From PLA3 sp964592235 (GTDB lineage Bacteria; Planctomycetota; Phycisphaerae; UBA1845; UTPLA1), in contig CAZQCF010000007.1 of the NCBI GenBank assembly GCA_964592235.1, forward strand, positions 62,001-126,000: a DNA stretch of 64,000 nt, written 5' to 3'. A program made the translations under genes and the position numbers. Below are positions 1-9,132 of the stretch, piece by piece. Every line of letters starts with the position of its first letter. Positions within the stretch are counted from its first letter, which is position 1. Under the pieces are notes generated by a model. That model was not told the DNA's origin. It saw nothing but the letters and a program-made list of their open reading frames with translations, and ran no database searches.

Positions 1-309
1 CCCAATGTTCGCGGTGCGGGAATCGGGCGGCGGTTTACGCAGGCGCTGCTGGCCCGCGCGTTTCTGCAGTTCGGCGCGGCCGAAGTGCTGCTGCTGGTTT
101 TTCCCGACAATCGTCCTGCGCTGGCGTGCTACGAGGCCTGCGGGATGGTCGTCACCGGGCGCGAACACAAGTCGTTTGAGGCCACAGGCCGGCGGCACCT
201 GTTTTTGCGTATGAGCATCAAGGCGGCGAGGTTTGAACGGTTGGTTCGCGATGGGCGAATGCCGGCTTATCCGCTGCCCATGCGTAGCAACTCCACCGCC
301 ACGCAGTGA
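1..309 (+). CDS. GNAT-family N-acetyltransferase, C-terminal part
   Basis: Only the last 102 codons are in the window; the reading frame is open from base 1. The visible part begins with R-G-A-G-I-G, which fits the acetyl-CoA pyrophosphate-binding loop (R/Q-x-x-G-x-G/A) of GNAT enzymes. It is followed by a helix and the strand-turn V-F-P-D-N-R-P-A-L-A-C-Y-E-A-C-G-M, the usual GNAT motif B where the conserved Asn and Tyr sit. The gene should transfer an acetyl group from acetyl-CoA to an unknown amine acceptor. It runs toward the cytochrome b gene, which is convergent. The substrate cannot be inferred from this fragment. Confidence 0.75.
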   Translation, partial: PNVRGAGIGRRFTQALLARAFLQFGAAEVLLLVFPDNRPALACYEACGMVVTGREHKSFEATGRRHLFLRMSIKAARFERLVRDGRMPAYPLPMRSNSTATQ

Positions 310-391
310 GCGTTGTAATACCGCATGCGAGGAACACGATTTACCAAAGGCGACTCGTGCGCGAGAGGTCTCGCGCTTCTTTCGCGAGTCG

Positions 392-1543
392 CTACTTCTT
401 TATGTGCGGGACGCCGTACATGTCGAACTCGACCGCCACGCCGCCGAAGCGATACGTGTTCTCCGAGCAATGGCCCAGCACGCCAAAGCCCAGGGCCAGG
501 GCGATCGCCAGGTAGCCCAGCCGGACGAACCACTTTCGCTTCCGCGGATGGCGGTGCGGGTTACGCTCGAGAAACGGCCATGCAAAAAGAAGTACGAACG
601 GCACGCCGGACACGAGAATCCCCAGGAACTTGCCGGTCGGCCCGGAGAAGTACTTGAGCAGTTGGTAGGTCGGCAGGAAGTACCACTCCGGCTTGATGCC
701 CTCGGGCGTCTCCAGCGGGTTGGCCGGCTCGCCAATCTCCCACGGCGAAAACACCGACAGGGTGAAGAGCAGCCCGAAGCAGGCCAGAGCGACGCAGGCC
801 TCCTTGGCCATGTGGACCGGCCAGAACGGCACGCCGCGCTCCGGCGGGTAGGGCTTCTCGGCGCCGACGTCCTCGAGCGTCGCCAGGTTGTGCAGCCGCA
901 TGAGTACGAGGTGCGCGACCACGAGCATCACGACGATCCACGGCAGGATCGTGACGTGAATGAGAAAGAACCGCGACAAGGTTTCCTGTCCGACGGCCGG
1001 CCCACCAAGAACGACTTCCTTGAGCGATTGGCCGACGACGGGAATGGCGCCGATGACCTCGGTGCCGACGGTGGTGGCCCAGTAGGAGAGCTGGTTCCAA
1101 GGCAGCAGGTAGCCGGTAAAGCCGAAGGTCATGGTGGCGAGAAAGAGAAGGACGCCGAGGATCCAGGTGATCTCGCGCGGCTTCTTGAACGAGGCCATGA
1201 AATAGGTACGGGTCATGTGGAGGATGACGGCGAACATCATGAGCGTAGCGCCCCAGGCGTGGATCTGTCGCATGAGCCAGCCGAAGGGGATGTCGCCGGT
1301 GATGTGCTTGATCGACTCGTGGGCCTCGCCGAGGGTCGGGCGATAGTAGAGCAGCAGCAGGATGCCGGTGAGAAACTGACTTAGAAATGTGAGCAGGGCG
1401 ATGCTGCCGAAGACGTGCGCCCAGCCGGTATGCGGCGGCAACCGCTTAAAGAGCTGCTTGTAGGCAAAATCTCGCACCGCGAGGAAGCCCAGTCGCTCGT
1501 CGAGGTACAAGTGCCATTTCTTCGGCGGGCCGCGCTCGGGCAT
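392..1543 (-). CDS. Cytochrome b (b6-type spacing) of a bc/b6f-like quinol oxidase complex
   Basis: A 383-residue integral membrane protein that should carry two b hemes and the quinol oxidation site of a cytochrome bc-type complex. Two His pairs are visible: in R-Q-I-H-A-W-G...V-I-L-H-M they are separated by 13 residues (helix B), and in F-F-L-I-H-V...V-V-A-H-L by 14 (helix D). Fourteen in helix D is the cytochrome b6/Firmicutes pattern rather than the mitochondrial bc1 one. The Qo-site motif P-E-W-Y is present, so the subunit IV portion is fused. The ATG at 1543 is preferred to the upstream frame because M-P-E-R-G-P-P-K-K-W starts the conserved region. It lies 10 bases downstream of the Rieske-multiheme gene, clearly the same operon. 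Confidence 0.93.
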   Translation of the reverse strand: MPERGPPKKWHLYLDERLGFLAVRDFAYKQLFKRLPPHTGWAHVFGSIALLTFLSQFLTGILLLLYYRPTLGEAHESIKHITGDIPFGWLMRQIHAWGATLMMFAVILHMTRTYFMASFKKPREITWILGVLLFLATMTFGFTGYLLPWNQLSYWATTVGTEVIGAIPVVGQSLKEVVLGGPAVGQETLSRFFLIHVTILPWIVVMLVVAHLVLMRLHNLATLEDVGAEKPYPPERGVPFWPVHMAKEACVALACFGLLFTLSVFSPWEIGEPANPLETPEGIKPEWYFLPTYQLLKYFSGPTGKFLGILVSGVPFVLLFAWPFLERNPHRHPRKRKWFVRLGYLAIALALGFGVLGHCSENTYRFGGVAVEFDMYGVPHIKK

Positions 1544-1553
1544 GGTGACGCTC

Positions 1554-3482
1554 TCAACCGGACTTGGCCGGTGACACGATGACTTCACCCTGAACGACCG
1601 ACGCACTGTAAGGCGGCAGCGCCGAAGGCGGCGGGCCGGACACGACCTTGCCCTCGGCGTCGAACACCGCAGCGTGGCAGGGGCATTCAAACTCGCGCTT
1701 GGATCCGTTCCAGTGGACGATGCAACCCAAGTGGGTGCAGATTGCCGAATAGGCCGCGAAGCCCTTGTCGTTGCGAACGACAACCACGGGTTTGCCCGTC
1801 ACAGAAATCTTCCGCGCCTCCCAAACCGGCCAGCCATCCTCCTTGCCGGCGGTGACGCGGTCCATCGCCCCACCGCGTCTGCGCGCGGGCAGAACATAGG
1901 CAATGGCGGGCCACAGGAGGGCGACGCCGGAGAGCGTGCCCATCGCGGCGAGCAGGGCGTCGAAGAACTTTCTTCGCGGCGGAACCATCGCAATGGGGCA
2001 GGATGGTGCCTCAATCGTGGCAGCGACGGGCATCGGTTCAACGTCGGCGGTGCGCACGTAAGCGCGACGCAGCTCCAGGTACTTGCGATACATCAGCACG
2101 CTGAAGGCGGCGATGAACAGCCAGATGGGCAGGGTGCTGACCTTCCAGCGCGTGATGCCAGTCTCCTTCTGGTTCAGACTGGCCTGGACCTCGTCGCAGA
2201 TCTCGCGGATTTTCTCCTCGCGCTCGGCGATCTGCTCGCGATCCAGTGTGTGGATGAAGGCCGTCAAGGCCATCATCTCGGTCCTGGCGTCTTCGACGCG
2301 CAGGGCCTCGTCCTTGAGCAGCAGCACCCCCCGCGCCAGGCGGTCGAGCCGCTCGGCGGTCTGGGCATATTCGAACTGCGCGCTTCGCAGTCGGTCGGCT
2401 AACTCCTCGCCGAGCTGCCGCGCGTTCTCATCGCTGCTTTCAAAGAACATGGCGTGCGGGTCGCGGCGGCGACCCGGCGTATGACACCGCGAACAGACTT
2501 CCTCCAGCCGCAGTCCCTCGGGATGGGTGTTCAGCACCTCACGAAACTTGGCGCGGGCCTCGTTCTCCGTGACCGGCTCGGCCGCCCGGACCTGCAAGTA
2601 GGCCTTCACCAACCCATCAAGCGGCAGCGAGGCTTTCTCGATCAGGTGGTTCTTCGAGTTGCCGTCCTTTCCGTGACACCCGACGCACCGCGCCATCACG
2701 GGGATTCGACCATGGATGCTCGGCAGGAAATAGTCCTCGATCTGCTTGTGACAGCGGCCGCACACATGGCTGACCTGGAGATAGCCCGGCGGGGCGGCGG
2801 CATGGCTCCCGTGGCAGGTGGTGCAGGTCGGCGAGCCGGCATCGCCCTTCTCCAGCACGTTTTGGCCATGAATGCTCCGACGGTACTGGTCGGGAATCTC
2901 GTGCGAACGGTTGTAGGCGCTCATCAGGGCGGCGTCGGCGTGGCAGACGCCGCAGGTATGGGGAATATTCTTGAAGTACGTACGACTGGCGGGGTTGTCG
3001 TGCCGCAAGACGTCGTGCGCGCCGTGGCAGTCGATGCACACCGCGACCTTTTCGTCGCCGGCGCGCTTCAGTTGCTTTCCGTGACCGCTCACCCAATAGC
3101 TGGCGAGCTGATCGGTGAGCAAGCCGTAGGGATTCATTCGCTCGACATCGGCGTGGCAGGTACCGCAACGCTCGGGAACCTCGGACCGAGACGCCTTTCC
3201 GCGAAAAGTCGCGCCGTGGTCGAACGGCAACCTCGGCGCCGGCGTCCCCCTCTCCGGCTGCGATGTCACATTCTTGGCATAGCCGGCCCACTCGTCGTTG
3301 GACAGGTCGTAATGGTTGGCCCCGCCGTGACACTCCTGGCAACGAACGACGCCCTGATGGACCGAGGCCTTGAACTGCTCGGCCTCGGCGGGGTGGCAGT
3401 CGATGCAATTCGTTGAGTGGCCCAGCGCAGCCCCAGCCGATAGCGCGAAAGCCGCCGCCAGCGCGATAGCGAGTGAGCGCAT
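1554..3482 (-). CDS. Nonaheme cytochrome c fused to a C-terminal Rieske [2Fe-2S] domain
   Basis: 642 residues. The start is set by an ATG with a GAGGA ribosome site about 9 bases upstream and a Sec signal peptide (M-R-S-L-A-I-A-L-A-A-A-F-A-L-S-A-G-A-A-L). Nine C-x-x-C-H heme motifs follow in roughly the first 350 residues. Then come a coiled-coil-like helical stretch, a membrane segment (W-L-F-I-A-A-F-S-V-L-M-Y) and a second one (F-F-D-A-L-L...A-Y-V-L). Last is a Rieske domain with C-T-H-L-G-C and C-P-C-H, the Cys/His ligands of the [2Fe-2S] cluster. Rieske proteins are normally separate subunits of about 180 residues. Here one polypeptide joins the Rieske centre to a multiheme electron acceptor. 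The downstream neighbour is cytochrome b, so it should take electrons at the quinol oxidation site. The direction of electron flow is inferred. Confidence 0.9.
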   Translation of the reverse strand: MRSLAIALAAAFALSAGAALGHSTNCIDCHPAEAEQFKASVHQGVVRCQECHGGANHYDLSNDEWAGYAKNVTSQPERGTPAPRLPFDHGATFRGKASRSEVPERCGTCHADVERMNPYGLLTDQLASYWVSGHGKQLKRAGDEKVAVCIDCHGAHDVLRHDNPASRTYFKNIPHTCGVCHADAALMSAYNRSHEIPDQYRRSIHGQNVLEKGDAGSPTCTTCHGSHAAAPPGYLQVSHVCGRCHKQIEDYFLPSIHGRIPVMARCVGCHGKDGNSKNHLIEKASLPLDGLVKAYLQVRAAEPVTENEARAKFREVLNTHPEGLRLEEVCSRCHTPGRRRDPHAMFFESSDENARQLGEELADRLRSAQFEYAQTAERLDRLARGVLLLKDEALRVEDARTEMMALTAFIHTLDREQIAEREEKIREICDEVQASLNQKETGITRWKVSTLPIWLFIAAFSVLMYRKYLELRRAYVRTADVEPMPVAATIEAPSCPIAMVPPRRKFFDALLAAMGTLSGVALLWPAIAYVLPARRRGGAMDRVTAGKEDGWPVWEARKISVTGKPVVVVRNDKGFAAYSAICTHLGCIVHWNGSKREFECPCHAAVFDAEGKVVSGPPPSALPPYSASVVQGEVIVSPAKSG

Positions 3483-3667
3483 GACGCGGGTCCTCGTCGG
3501 ATGTTGCAGCGCCGCGCGTAGCAGTTTGGCATGACTTGGCGATGGTCGCATCGAAGCCGGAGACCCTTCTGGGACCGGAAAGTAACTCTGGTACAGACGT
3601 GTTGCGCGCATTCTGACATGTGACGTCAGTTTGATGCAAGAAGAAACTGCCCGAAAAGTATCCGTGG

Positions 3668-3686
3668 CACAGGCGCCTCGCCTGTG
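3668..3686. repeat. Dispersed palindrome, CACAGGCG-N3-CGCCTGTG
   Basis: Perfect 8-bp stem around a 3-base loop in the gap between two minus-strand multiheme genes. It belongs to a family also seen at 29237-29255, 54037-54055, 54060-54076, 55406-55424 and 55442-55460. The arms vary but remain largely complementary, and the loop is always three bases. The rest of 3483-3741 holds no recognisable gene. Confidence 0.8.
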
Positions 3687-3741
3687 TTTCGCCGGAAACT
3701 ATGGAATATCGCGCAGACCCGACGAGATTGCGCCAGCTTCC

Positions 3742-6700
3742 TCAATCGGCCGCGCCGATCGAACGACCCGGCTTCGACCGCACGGTCCGCTCGGCCCTCT
3801 TGGCCGTCGGGTCGCTTCGCGGCGAATTTCGGCGCTGCGGGTCATGGAAGTACAGGAACCGCGACAAGGCGTCGGCGCCGTGGCAGGTCGTGCAGACGTT
3901 CGGCGCGACGAACGGGCGAAGCATCAGCCGTGTCGAGCGCAGTTCTTCCCGGGAACGATCCGGGCCGGTGAACTCCGCGTCGGGCAGGTGGCCGTGCGGC
4001 GCGTGACAGGTGCGGCAGGCGATCTGCCCCTGCGACGCGGCGCGGCCGTCGGCGTCATAGAGAGGAAGATTCTGATTGAGCCTCTCGTCACCCGCGCCGT
4101 CAAAGATGTTCAACATCGGCACGTCGGGGTGCGTCGCAATCATCGGCGGACGGGCGGGGCCGTCTTCACGATGACAGGCTTCGCAGCGTTGATCCGCTGC
4201 ATGCATCGCCGTGAAGTCGAACGCCGCGCGCGGAGAAGCCGCTTGCGATTTTCCTCTGGGGCTGCCCGATCCTTCTGTGACCGCGAGCGCCCGCGGCCAA
4301 AGCAGATCGCTCTCCACCGCCGTGGGCATTGCGTGCACCGAGTGGCAGGGCAGACATGCCCGCGCCGGTAGCTGCTTCGATTCAAATGTCGCGGAGGTGT
4401 GGCCGGTCATGGCAATGGCCGAAGCATCGGAATGGCAGGTGATGCAAAGACTGCTCGCGGGCGCGCCGGCGGTGGTGCGGAGGAACTTGTGCGTCGCGCC
4501 GTCGCTCGCATGCGGATTGTGACAGGTGCGGCAGCCGACGACCGGCGCTTCGTCGGACGAGGAGGTTGCCAGCGGCAGACCTCCAGTCGCGAAGCCGGCC
4601 GGGACGATGCGCGGGTGCATGGCGGCATGTTCGGATTGCTTCATCGCCTCGCCCGCATCGCCGTGCCCCCAGGCCGCGCCGGGATGGCAGGCGATGCAGG
4701 TGCCGTCGGACGCGGCGTCGGCTTGCGATGCCGCGAAGGTAAACAGTCCCTTGTCGTCCTTTCCGTGCGGGCGGTGACAGGCGAGGCACGTGTCCTCCCG
4801 AAGCTCGGCGGCCTGCGGCCATTGATTTCCCGTGCCACGGAAGTCGTGCGGTCCGCCAGAAAGCGCCGCGTAATCGACGTGACACTTGACGCACAAACCT
4901 GGCGTCGGCTCACGGAGAAACTGCCCCAGCGCCGGGCGATTCGGCTCATGCGGGGCGTGCGGGTCGTGGCACTCGACGCAGGCCGCCTTCGGGTGATTGA
5001 AACTCCCAAGCGCCTTCTCCCCGGCGCAGCGGCCTTCCTGATGGCAGGTGATGCATTTGCCGCCGCCCGGATCGATGTCGCTAATCTCCGGCGAGCGCGC
5101 GTAGCGGTGAAACAGGTGGCACGAACTGCATGGCCCGCCGGTCTGGGCGGTCATGCCGAGGCGGTTTCGCTCTTCGGGGAAGGTCTTCCGCAGATCGTGC
5201 GGCGTTTGGAAGACCGATGTCTTTTCCGAGTGGCAGCCGACGCAGAATGCGCCGTCGGTCAGTTCGGCCGCAAGCATGAAGCGCTCGCCTTTGCCGTGGT
5301 GCAGTTTGTGGCAGGACAGGCAGATCAGTTTGTCGTCGGGGCCGAGTTTGGTCCCGAGCGATTGAACCGCCGCTTTCTGCTCCGCGTTGACGATCGGGCT
5401 AAGCGGGTGTTCGGTGTGGTCGCCGTCACGAAACATGCCCGGCCGCATCTGGTCGTGACAAGACAGGCACAGCTGGTTGGATTCGGTTCCCATCACGAGC
5501 AGGTGATCGTGGGCCGCGCCATGCGGCGTGTGGCAGACCAGGCAAGTCAGCTCGCGCGGATTGGGTCCGACCTTCGCGCCGGCGGCGATCAGCATATCCG
5601 GCACGGGCCAGGGCATGCCTCCCGTCGGGTGAGTGCCCAGCTTCGCCCCGCGTGTCTTGTCGCTATGGCAGGCGATGCACAACTCGCCGGCGGCGTTCTG
5701 CACGCGCAAAAAAACCGCCGTTCTCACGTCGCTGCTGAACTGCCCGGAAGAATGCGCCGAGTGACAGGTGCGACAGGCGATCCGGCCGTCGACCAGCGGC
5801 AGCGCGGGGGGAATCTTCATCCCCGCTGGCGGCTCGACGCCGGTGTTGTGTCCGTGTTCGACCCAGACCCGGCGGCGCGAATCCACGATCGATCCATCGT
5901 GGCACGACAGGCAGGTGTGCGACTGACTGACGAACGGGTGCGCCGGATCGCTTTCCGGCGGGGCGATCAATTCCGTAGCCCGGTCTTGCGCCAGCGGTTC
6001 GACCCACTCCAAGTGGCACACCGTGCAGCCACGGGCCTGTCTCCCAACGACGCTGGGCCGTTGCGTCTCGGGGCGAGATTCGTCGCGGGCGGACCTCCCG
6101 GCGTCGGCTCGCCGCACAATCCTGAACCGGCGCACGCGATTCGCATCCAGCTCCACGACGTACAGATCGCCCGCTGCATCGAACGCCATGCCCATCGGTG
6201 CGGCCAGCTTCAACGGCTTTCCCCCCGCGTCGCGCAGCACGTCGATGAAACGTCCGCTCACCGTAAACATCTGCACGACGCCCAGCACGCTGTCGCTGAC
6301 CCAGACGTTCCCGTCGACATCCAGCGCCACGCCCTTCGGGCGATACAGCATTCCCGGCTCAACGCCGTATTGCCCAATCGTCGTTACAACGCCTCCCGTG
6401 TCGCTGAATACGCCGATGCGGCCGTTCAGAACATCCGTTGCATACACATTTCCCTTCGCGTCTCGCGCCAGCATGAACGGGTAGTGCAACTGCCCCCGCG
6501 CCTCGCCCTGCCGGCCAGCCAGCGCATGCGTGCCCCGCTTCACGTCGTGCCGAATCAAGACATGGCGATCGTTGTCCAGCGTCCAGACCACCTCGCCATC
6601 CGGAGAAACCGCTACATCCGTCGGATCGGCTGGGTGATCGTTTGGCCCGGCGGGCAACGGAATAATGCGAACCAACTCAATGGGCGCGTCGTGCGAACCG

Positions 6701-7170
6701 GGCACGTTCGCGACGACGATCCGGGCGTTGCCGGCGTCTGCGATCCAGAGATGGCCGGCCGCATCGACGTCGATTCCGACCGGATGAGAGAGTAATTCGT
6801 TGCCGACGCGCCGGATGTCGCGCGTGACATCGCCGGCAGGGCTGAAGATCACGATTCGGTCATTCACGCCGTCGACGACGAACACGCGCCCGTCCTTCGC
6901 AACGGCGACATCCGTCGGCATCAGCAGGCCCGGCGCCGAGCGGACGGTCAACTCCTGCGCAATCTCTGCCACGAGGGGTACGTTGGCAGTGCCCGGTACG
7001 GGACTCTTCGCGGCAAAATCCGCAGTCGGCCCGCCGGTCGATTGCGCGAAAACCCGCGATGCCCAGAAGAGCGCGAGACACGCCATCGTCAGGATCGATC
7101 GCCAACGATGCCCCGCGCGGAGCGATTCGGCCTTGAGCGACGACGTGACAAGCGGAATCGCATACGGCAT
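3742..7170 (-). CDS. NHL beta-propeller fused to a 20-heme cytochrome c
   Basis: 1142 residues, secreted. The ATG at 7170 is chosen over an upstream TTG because GAGG lies 6 bases before it. A signal peptide with a long n-region ends near R-V-F-A before Q-S. Residues about 50-340 are NHL repeats (recurrent G-x-V-F-V-V-D...N-x-R-I-V-I-F patterns), expected to form a six-bladed propeller. The remaining 780 or so residues carry 20 C-x-x-C-H motifs, many as C-x-x-C-H-x-P-H or C-x-x-C-H-x-x-H. These resemble the NrfA/doubled-CXXCH (cytochrome c7-like) families, in which a following His is the distal ligand. No catalytic domain is evident, so I infer an extracytoplasmic electron conduit or electron-storage protein whose propeller binds a partner. 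It diverges from the NapC-type gene at 7276, and a related NHL-octaheme protein sits at 17588. Confidence 0.9.
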   Translation of the reverse strand: MPYAIPLVTSSLKAESLRAGHRWRSILTMACLALFWASRVFAQSTGGPTADFAAKSPVPGTANVPLVAEIAQELTVRSAPGLLMPTDVAVAKDGRVFVVDGVNDRIVIFSPAGDVTRDIRRVGNELLSHPVGIDVDAAGHLWIADAGNARIVVANVPGSHDAPIELVRIIPLPAGPNDHPADPTDVAVSPDGEVVWTLDNDRHVLIRHDVKRGTHALAGRQGEARGQLHYPFMLARDAKGNVYATDVLNGRIGVFSDTGGVVTTIGQYGVEPGMLYRPKGVALDVDGNVWVSDSVLGVVQMFTVSGRFIDVLRDAGGKPLKLAAPMGMAFDAAGDLYVVELDANRVRRFRIVRRADAGRSARDESRPETQRPSVVGRQARGCTVCHLEWVEPLAQDRATELIAPPESDPAHPFVSQSHTCLSCHDGSIVDSRRRVWVEHGHNTGVEPPAGMKIPPALPLVDGRIACRTCHSAHSSGQFSSDVRTAVFLRVQNAAGELCIACHSDKTRGAKLGTHPTGGMPWPVPDMLIAAGAKVGPNPRELTCLVCHTPHGAAHDHLLVMGTESNQLCLSCHDQMRPGMFRDGDHTEHPLSPIVNAEQKAAVQSLGTKLGPDDKLICLSCHKLHHGKGERFMLAAELTDGAFCVGCHSEKTSVFQTPHDLRKTFPEERNRLGMTAQTGGPCSSCHLFHRYARSPEISDIDPGGGKCITCHQEGRCAGEKALGSFNHPKAACVECHDPHAPHEPNRPALGQFLREPTPGLCVKCHVDYAALSGGPHDFRGTGNQWPQAAELREDTCLACHRPHGKDDKGLFTFAASQADAASDGTCIACHPGAAWGHGDAGEAMKQSEHAAMHPRIVPAGFATGGLPLATSSSDEAPVVGCRTCHNPHASDGATHKFLRTTAGAPASSLCITCHSDASAIAMTGHTSATFESKQLPARACLPCHSVHAMPTAVESDLLWPRALAVTEGSGSPRGKSQAASPRAAFDFTAMHAADQRCEACHREDGPARPPMIATHPDVPMLNIFDGAGDERLNQNLPLYDADGRAASQGQIACRTCHAPHGHLPDAEFTGPDRSREELRSTRLMLRPFVAPNVCTTCHGADALSRFLYFHDPQRRNSPRSDPTAKRAERTVRSKPGRSIGAAD

Positions 7171-7275
7171 GATGGACCTCAATGGACCTCAACGGCCGAT
7201 TCGTGGAACATGATAGACGCGTGACCGCAGATTTCCCATCGACCCGACAACGCACGCCCCCCGAGGAGCGCAGGC

Positions 7276-9132
7276 ATGGCAACGACGCCGCCGTTCGATT
7301 CGCAGAACCACAACGCCGACTCCAACCTGACCGGTTCGATTTCGGACGGTGAATCGCGCGCTCCGGGCGGCTCCGTCGGCGGTTCAGCCATGCCGGCCGC
7401 AAAGAAGCGCTCTCGCATGAAGCTGCTCGTCGTCGCTGGGCTGGGGCTGATGGTCTTCGCGGCGGCGAGCATCGGCGGCGCGGAATACTACACGTCGCGT
7501 CCCAATTTCTGTGGTTCGTGCCACGTCATGGACCCGTACTTCGATTCCTGGTCGCACGACATTCACGGCAAGAAGGCCGGCGTTCTGTGCGTGGAGTGCC
7601 ATTACGCGCCAGGCGAGCAGCACACGATTCGCGCCAAGTTTCGCGGGCTGTCGCAAGCGGCGAGCTACTTCAGCGGGCGGTACGGCGCGGGCCGACCGCG
7701 CGCCCACGTCAACAACGGAAGCTGCCTGACCTCGGAATGTCACGGCGACGGCAACGGCACGCGGCTGGCCGACGAGCACCTGAACAAGTCGCTGCTCATC
7801 GGCGTTCCACGCACCGAGACACGGCTCATCGCCGGACTGCCGACCGAAGCGGAGCGCAAGCCGACAGTGCGATTCATGCACGCCAAGCACGAGCTCATCG
7901 ACGAGCGGGTCACGCTGAACCAGCGCGATCTGACGGTTGTCACCGATCGCCTTCGCCGGTCGCTGCCACCGGATCACTTCGCGAAGATTGAAGCGGCCGT
8001 ACGATCGGTGAAGGACGCCGCACTCCGCCAGGCGGACCTGACGACCTTGTTGAGACAACTTGGACACGATGCCCTCTCCGCGGATGCGATGGAACTGATG
8101 CGGCTGGAGCACATGCGAATTCGACTTGCCCAGTTGGCCGACCTGAACTGCGCCGCCTGTCACACGTACGACGCCGGAGGTTCCAATCATTTCCGCGTCG
8201 ACACGACGACGTGCTTTACCTGCCACTTCACGCATCAGGAATTCAATCGCGATACGGGCGAATGCCTGAAGTGTCACGAGCCGCCGTCCCGGCAGATCGT
8301 AGTTCACGCCCCGGCGGCCGGCGTGAGCACGTCGGCGGCGGCCGGCGCGCTGATGGACCATCAGGACATCGTCTCGCGCGGGATCGATTGCGCGAGTTGC
8401 CACGCGGACGTGATCCAAGGGCAGGCGACCGTTTCCGCGCGCGACTGCACGCATTGTCACGACCAACAGAAGTTCATCGAGGAATTCGAGGCGCGGACAA
8501 CTCACACCGTGGAGGAATACCACCGAGTTCACGTCGGCGGGCAGCACGCGCGATGCACCGATTGCCATCGCGTCATTCATCACGCGCTGATCGAGCCGGA
8601 GTTCGTCGGAAGCCGCGCGGAATTTCTTAAGCCTGTCGTCGACGACTGTCAGCATTGTCACCCCTCGCACCATCGCGAGCAGGTTGAATTGCTCATGGGG
8701 GTGGGCGGCGCGGGGATCGACCGGCCGATGCCGAACGCGATGTTTGGTTCGCGGCTGAATTGCAAGGCCTGCCACAGCGAATCGGGGAACGATTTCAAGG
8801 GCGACCCGCTCGTGAAGGCGACCGAGGATACGTGTCTTAAATGCCATGGCGACGATTACCGAACCGTCTTTCAACAATGGCGCGGCGAAATCGCCAGCCA
8901 GCTCGCCGAGGCGCGGGCTGCCCTGCAGCGTGTGGATGATCGCATCAAGGCGATCGGCGTGCGCTCGCAATCGCTGCCGTCGCGCGTGCGCGATGGAATC
9001 GAGAACGCGAGGAAGAACATTCGCCTGATCGAAACCGGCAACGGTGTGCACAACCGAACCTACGCGGTCTCATTGCTTGACCTCGCCGCGCGCAATTTGG
9101 ATGCGGCCCTCGCAGAATTGAGTCGGTTATAG
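7276..9132 (+). CDS. NapC/NirT-type membrane-anchored dodecaheme cytochrome c
   Basis: 618 residues. The ATG has GGAG 7 bases upstream, so the protein keeps a polar 48-residue cytoplasmic N-terminus before one membrane helix (M-K-L-L-V-V-A-G-L-G-L-M-V-F). Directly after the helix come F-C-G-S-C-H-V-M-D-P and L-C-V-E-C-H-Y-A-P-G, the NapC/NirT/NrfH quinol-dehydrogenase signature. Eleven C-x-x-C-H motifs plus one C-x4-C-H (C-L-T-S-E-C-H, residues 150-156) are present. The C-terminal 100 residues are helical and charged. NapC proteins pass electrons from menaquinol to periplasmic acceptors; the family core has four or five hemes, so this one is extended. It is divergent from the 20-heme protein and likely exchanges electrons with it. 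Confidence 0.88.
   Translation: MATTPPFDSQNHNADSNLTGSISDGESRAPGGSVGGSAMPAAKKRSRMKLLVVAGLGLMVFAAASIGGAEYYTSRPNFCGSCHVMDPYFDSWSHDIHGKKAGVLCVECHYAPGEQHTIRAKFRGLSQAASYFSGRYGAGRPRAHVNNGSCLTSECHGDGNGTRLADEHLNKSLLIGVPRTETRLIAGLPTEAERKPTVRFMHAKHELIDERVTLNQRDLTVVTDRLRRSLPPDHFAKIEAAVRSVKDAALRQADLTTLLRQLGHDALSADAMELMRLEHMRIRLAQLADLNCAACHTYDAGGSNHFRVDTTTCFTCHFTHQEFNRDTGECLKCHEPPSRQIVVHAPAAGVSTSAAAGALMDHQDIVSRGIDCASCHADVIQGQATVSARDCTHCHDQQKFIEEFEARTTHTVEEYHRVHVGGQHARCTDCHRVIHHALIEPEFVGSRAEFLKPVVDDCQHCHPSHHREQVELLMGVGGAGIDRPMPNAMFGSRLNCKACHSESGNDFKGDPLVKATEDTCLKCHGDDYRTVFQQWRGEIASQLAEARAALQRVDDRIKAIGVRSQSLPSRVRDGIENARKNIRLIETGNGVHNRTYAVSLLDLAARNLDAALAELSRL

Noticed and set aside
4399..6795. 798-codon plus-strand reading frame
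   Set aside because: Antisense to the 20-heme NHL gene. The minus frame has CXXCH motifs, NHL blades and a signal peptide; the plus frame has only Arg/Val/Ala-rich sequence as expected of a GC-rich shadow.
7171..7182. TTG start at 7182 for the 20-heme protein
   Set aside because: The ATG at 7170 has a better placed GAGG and keeps the signal peptide.
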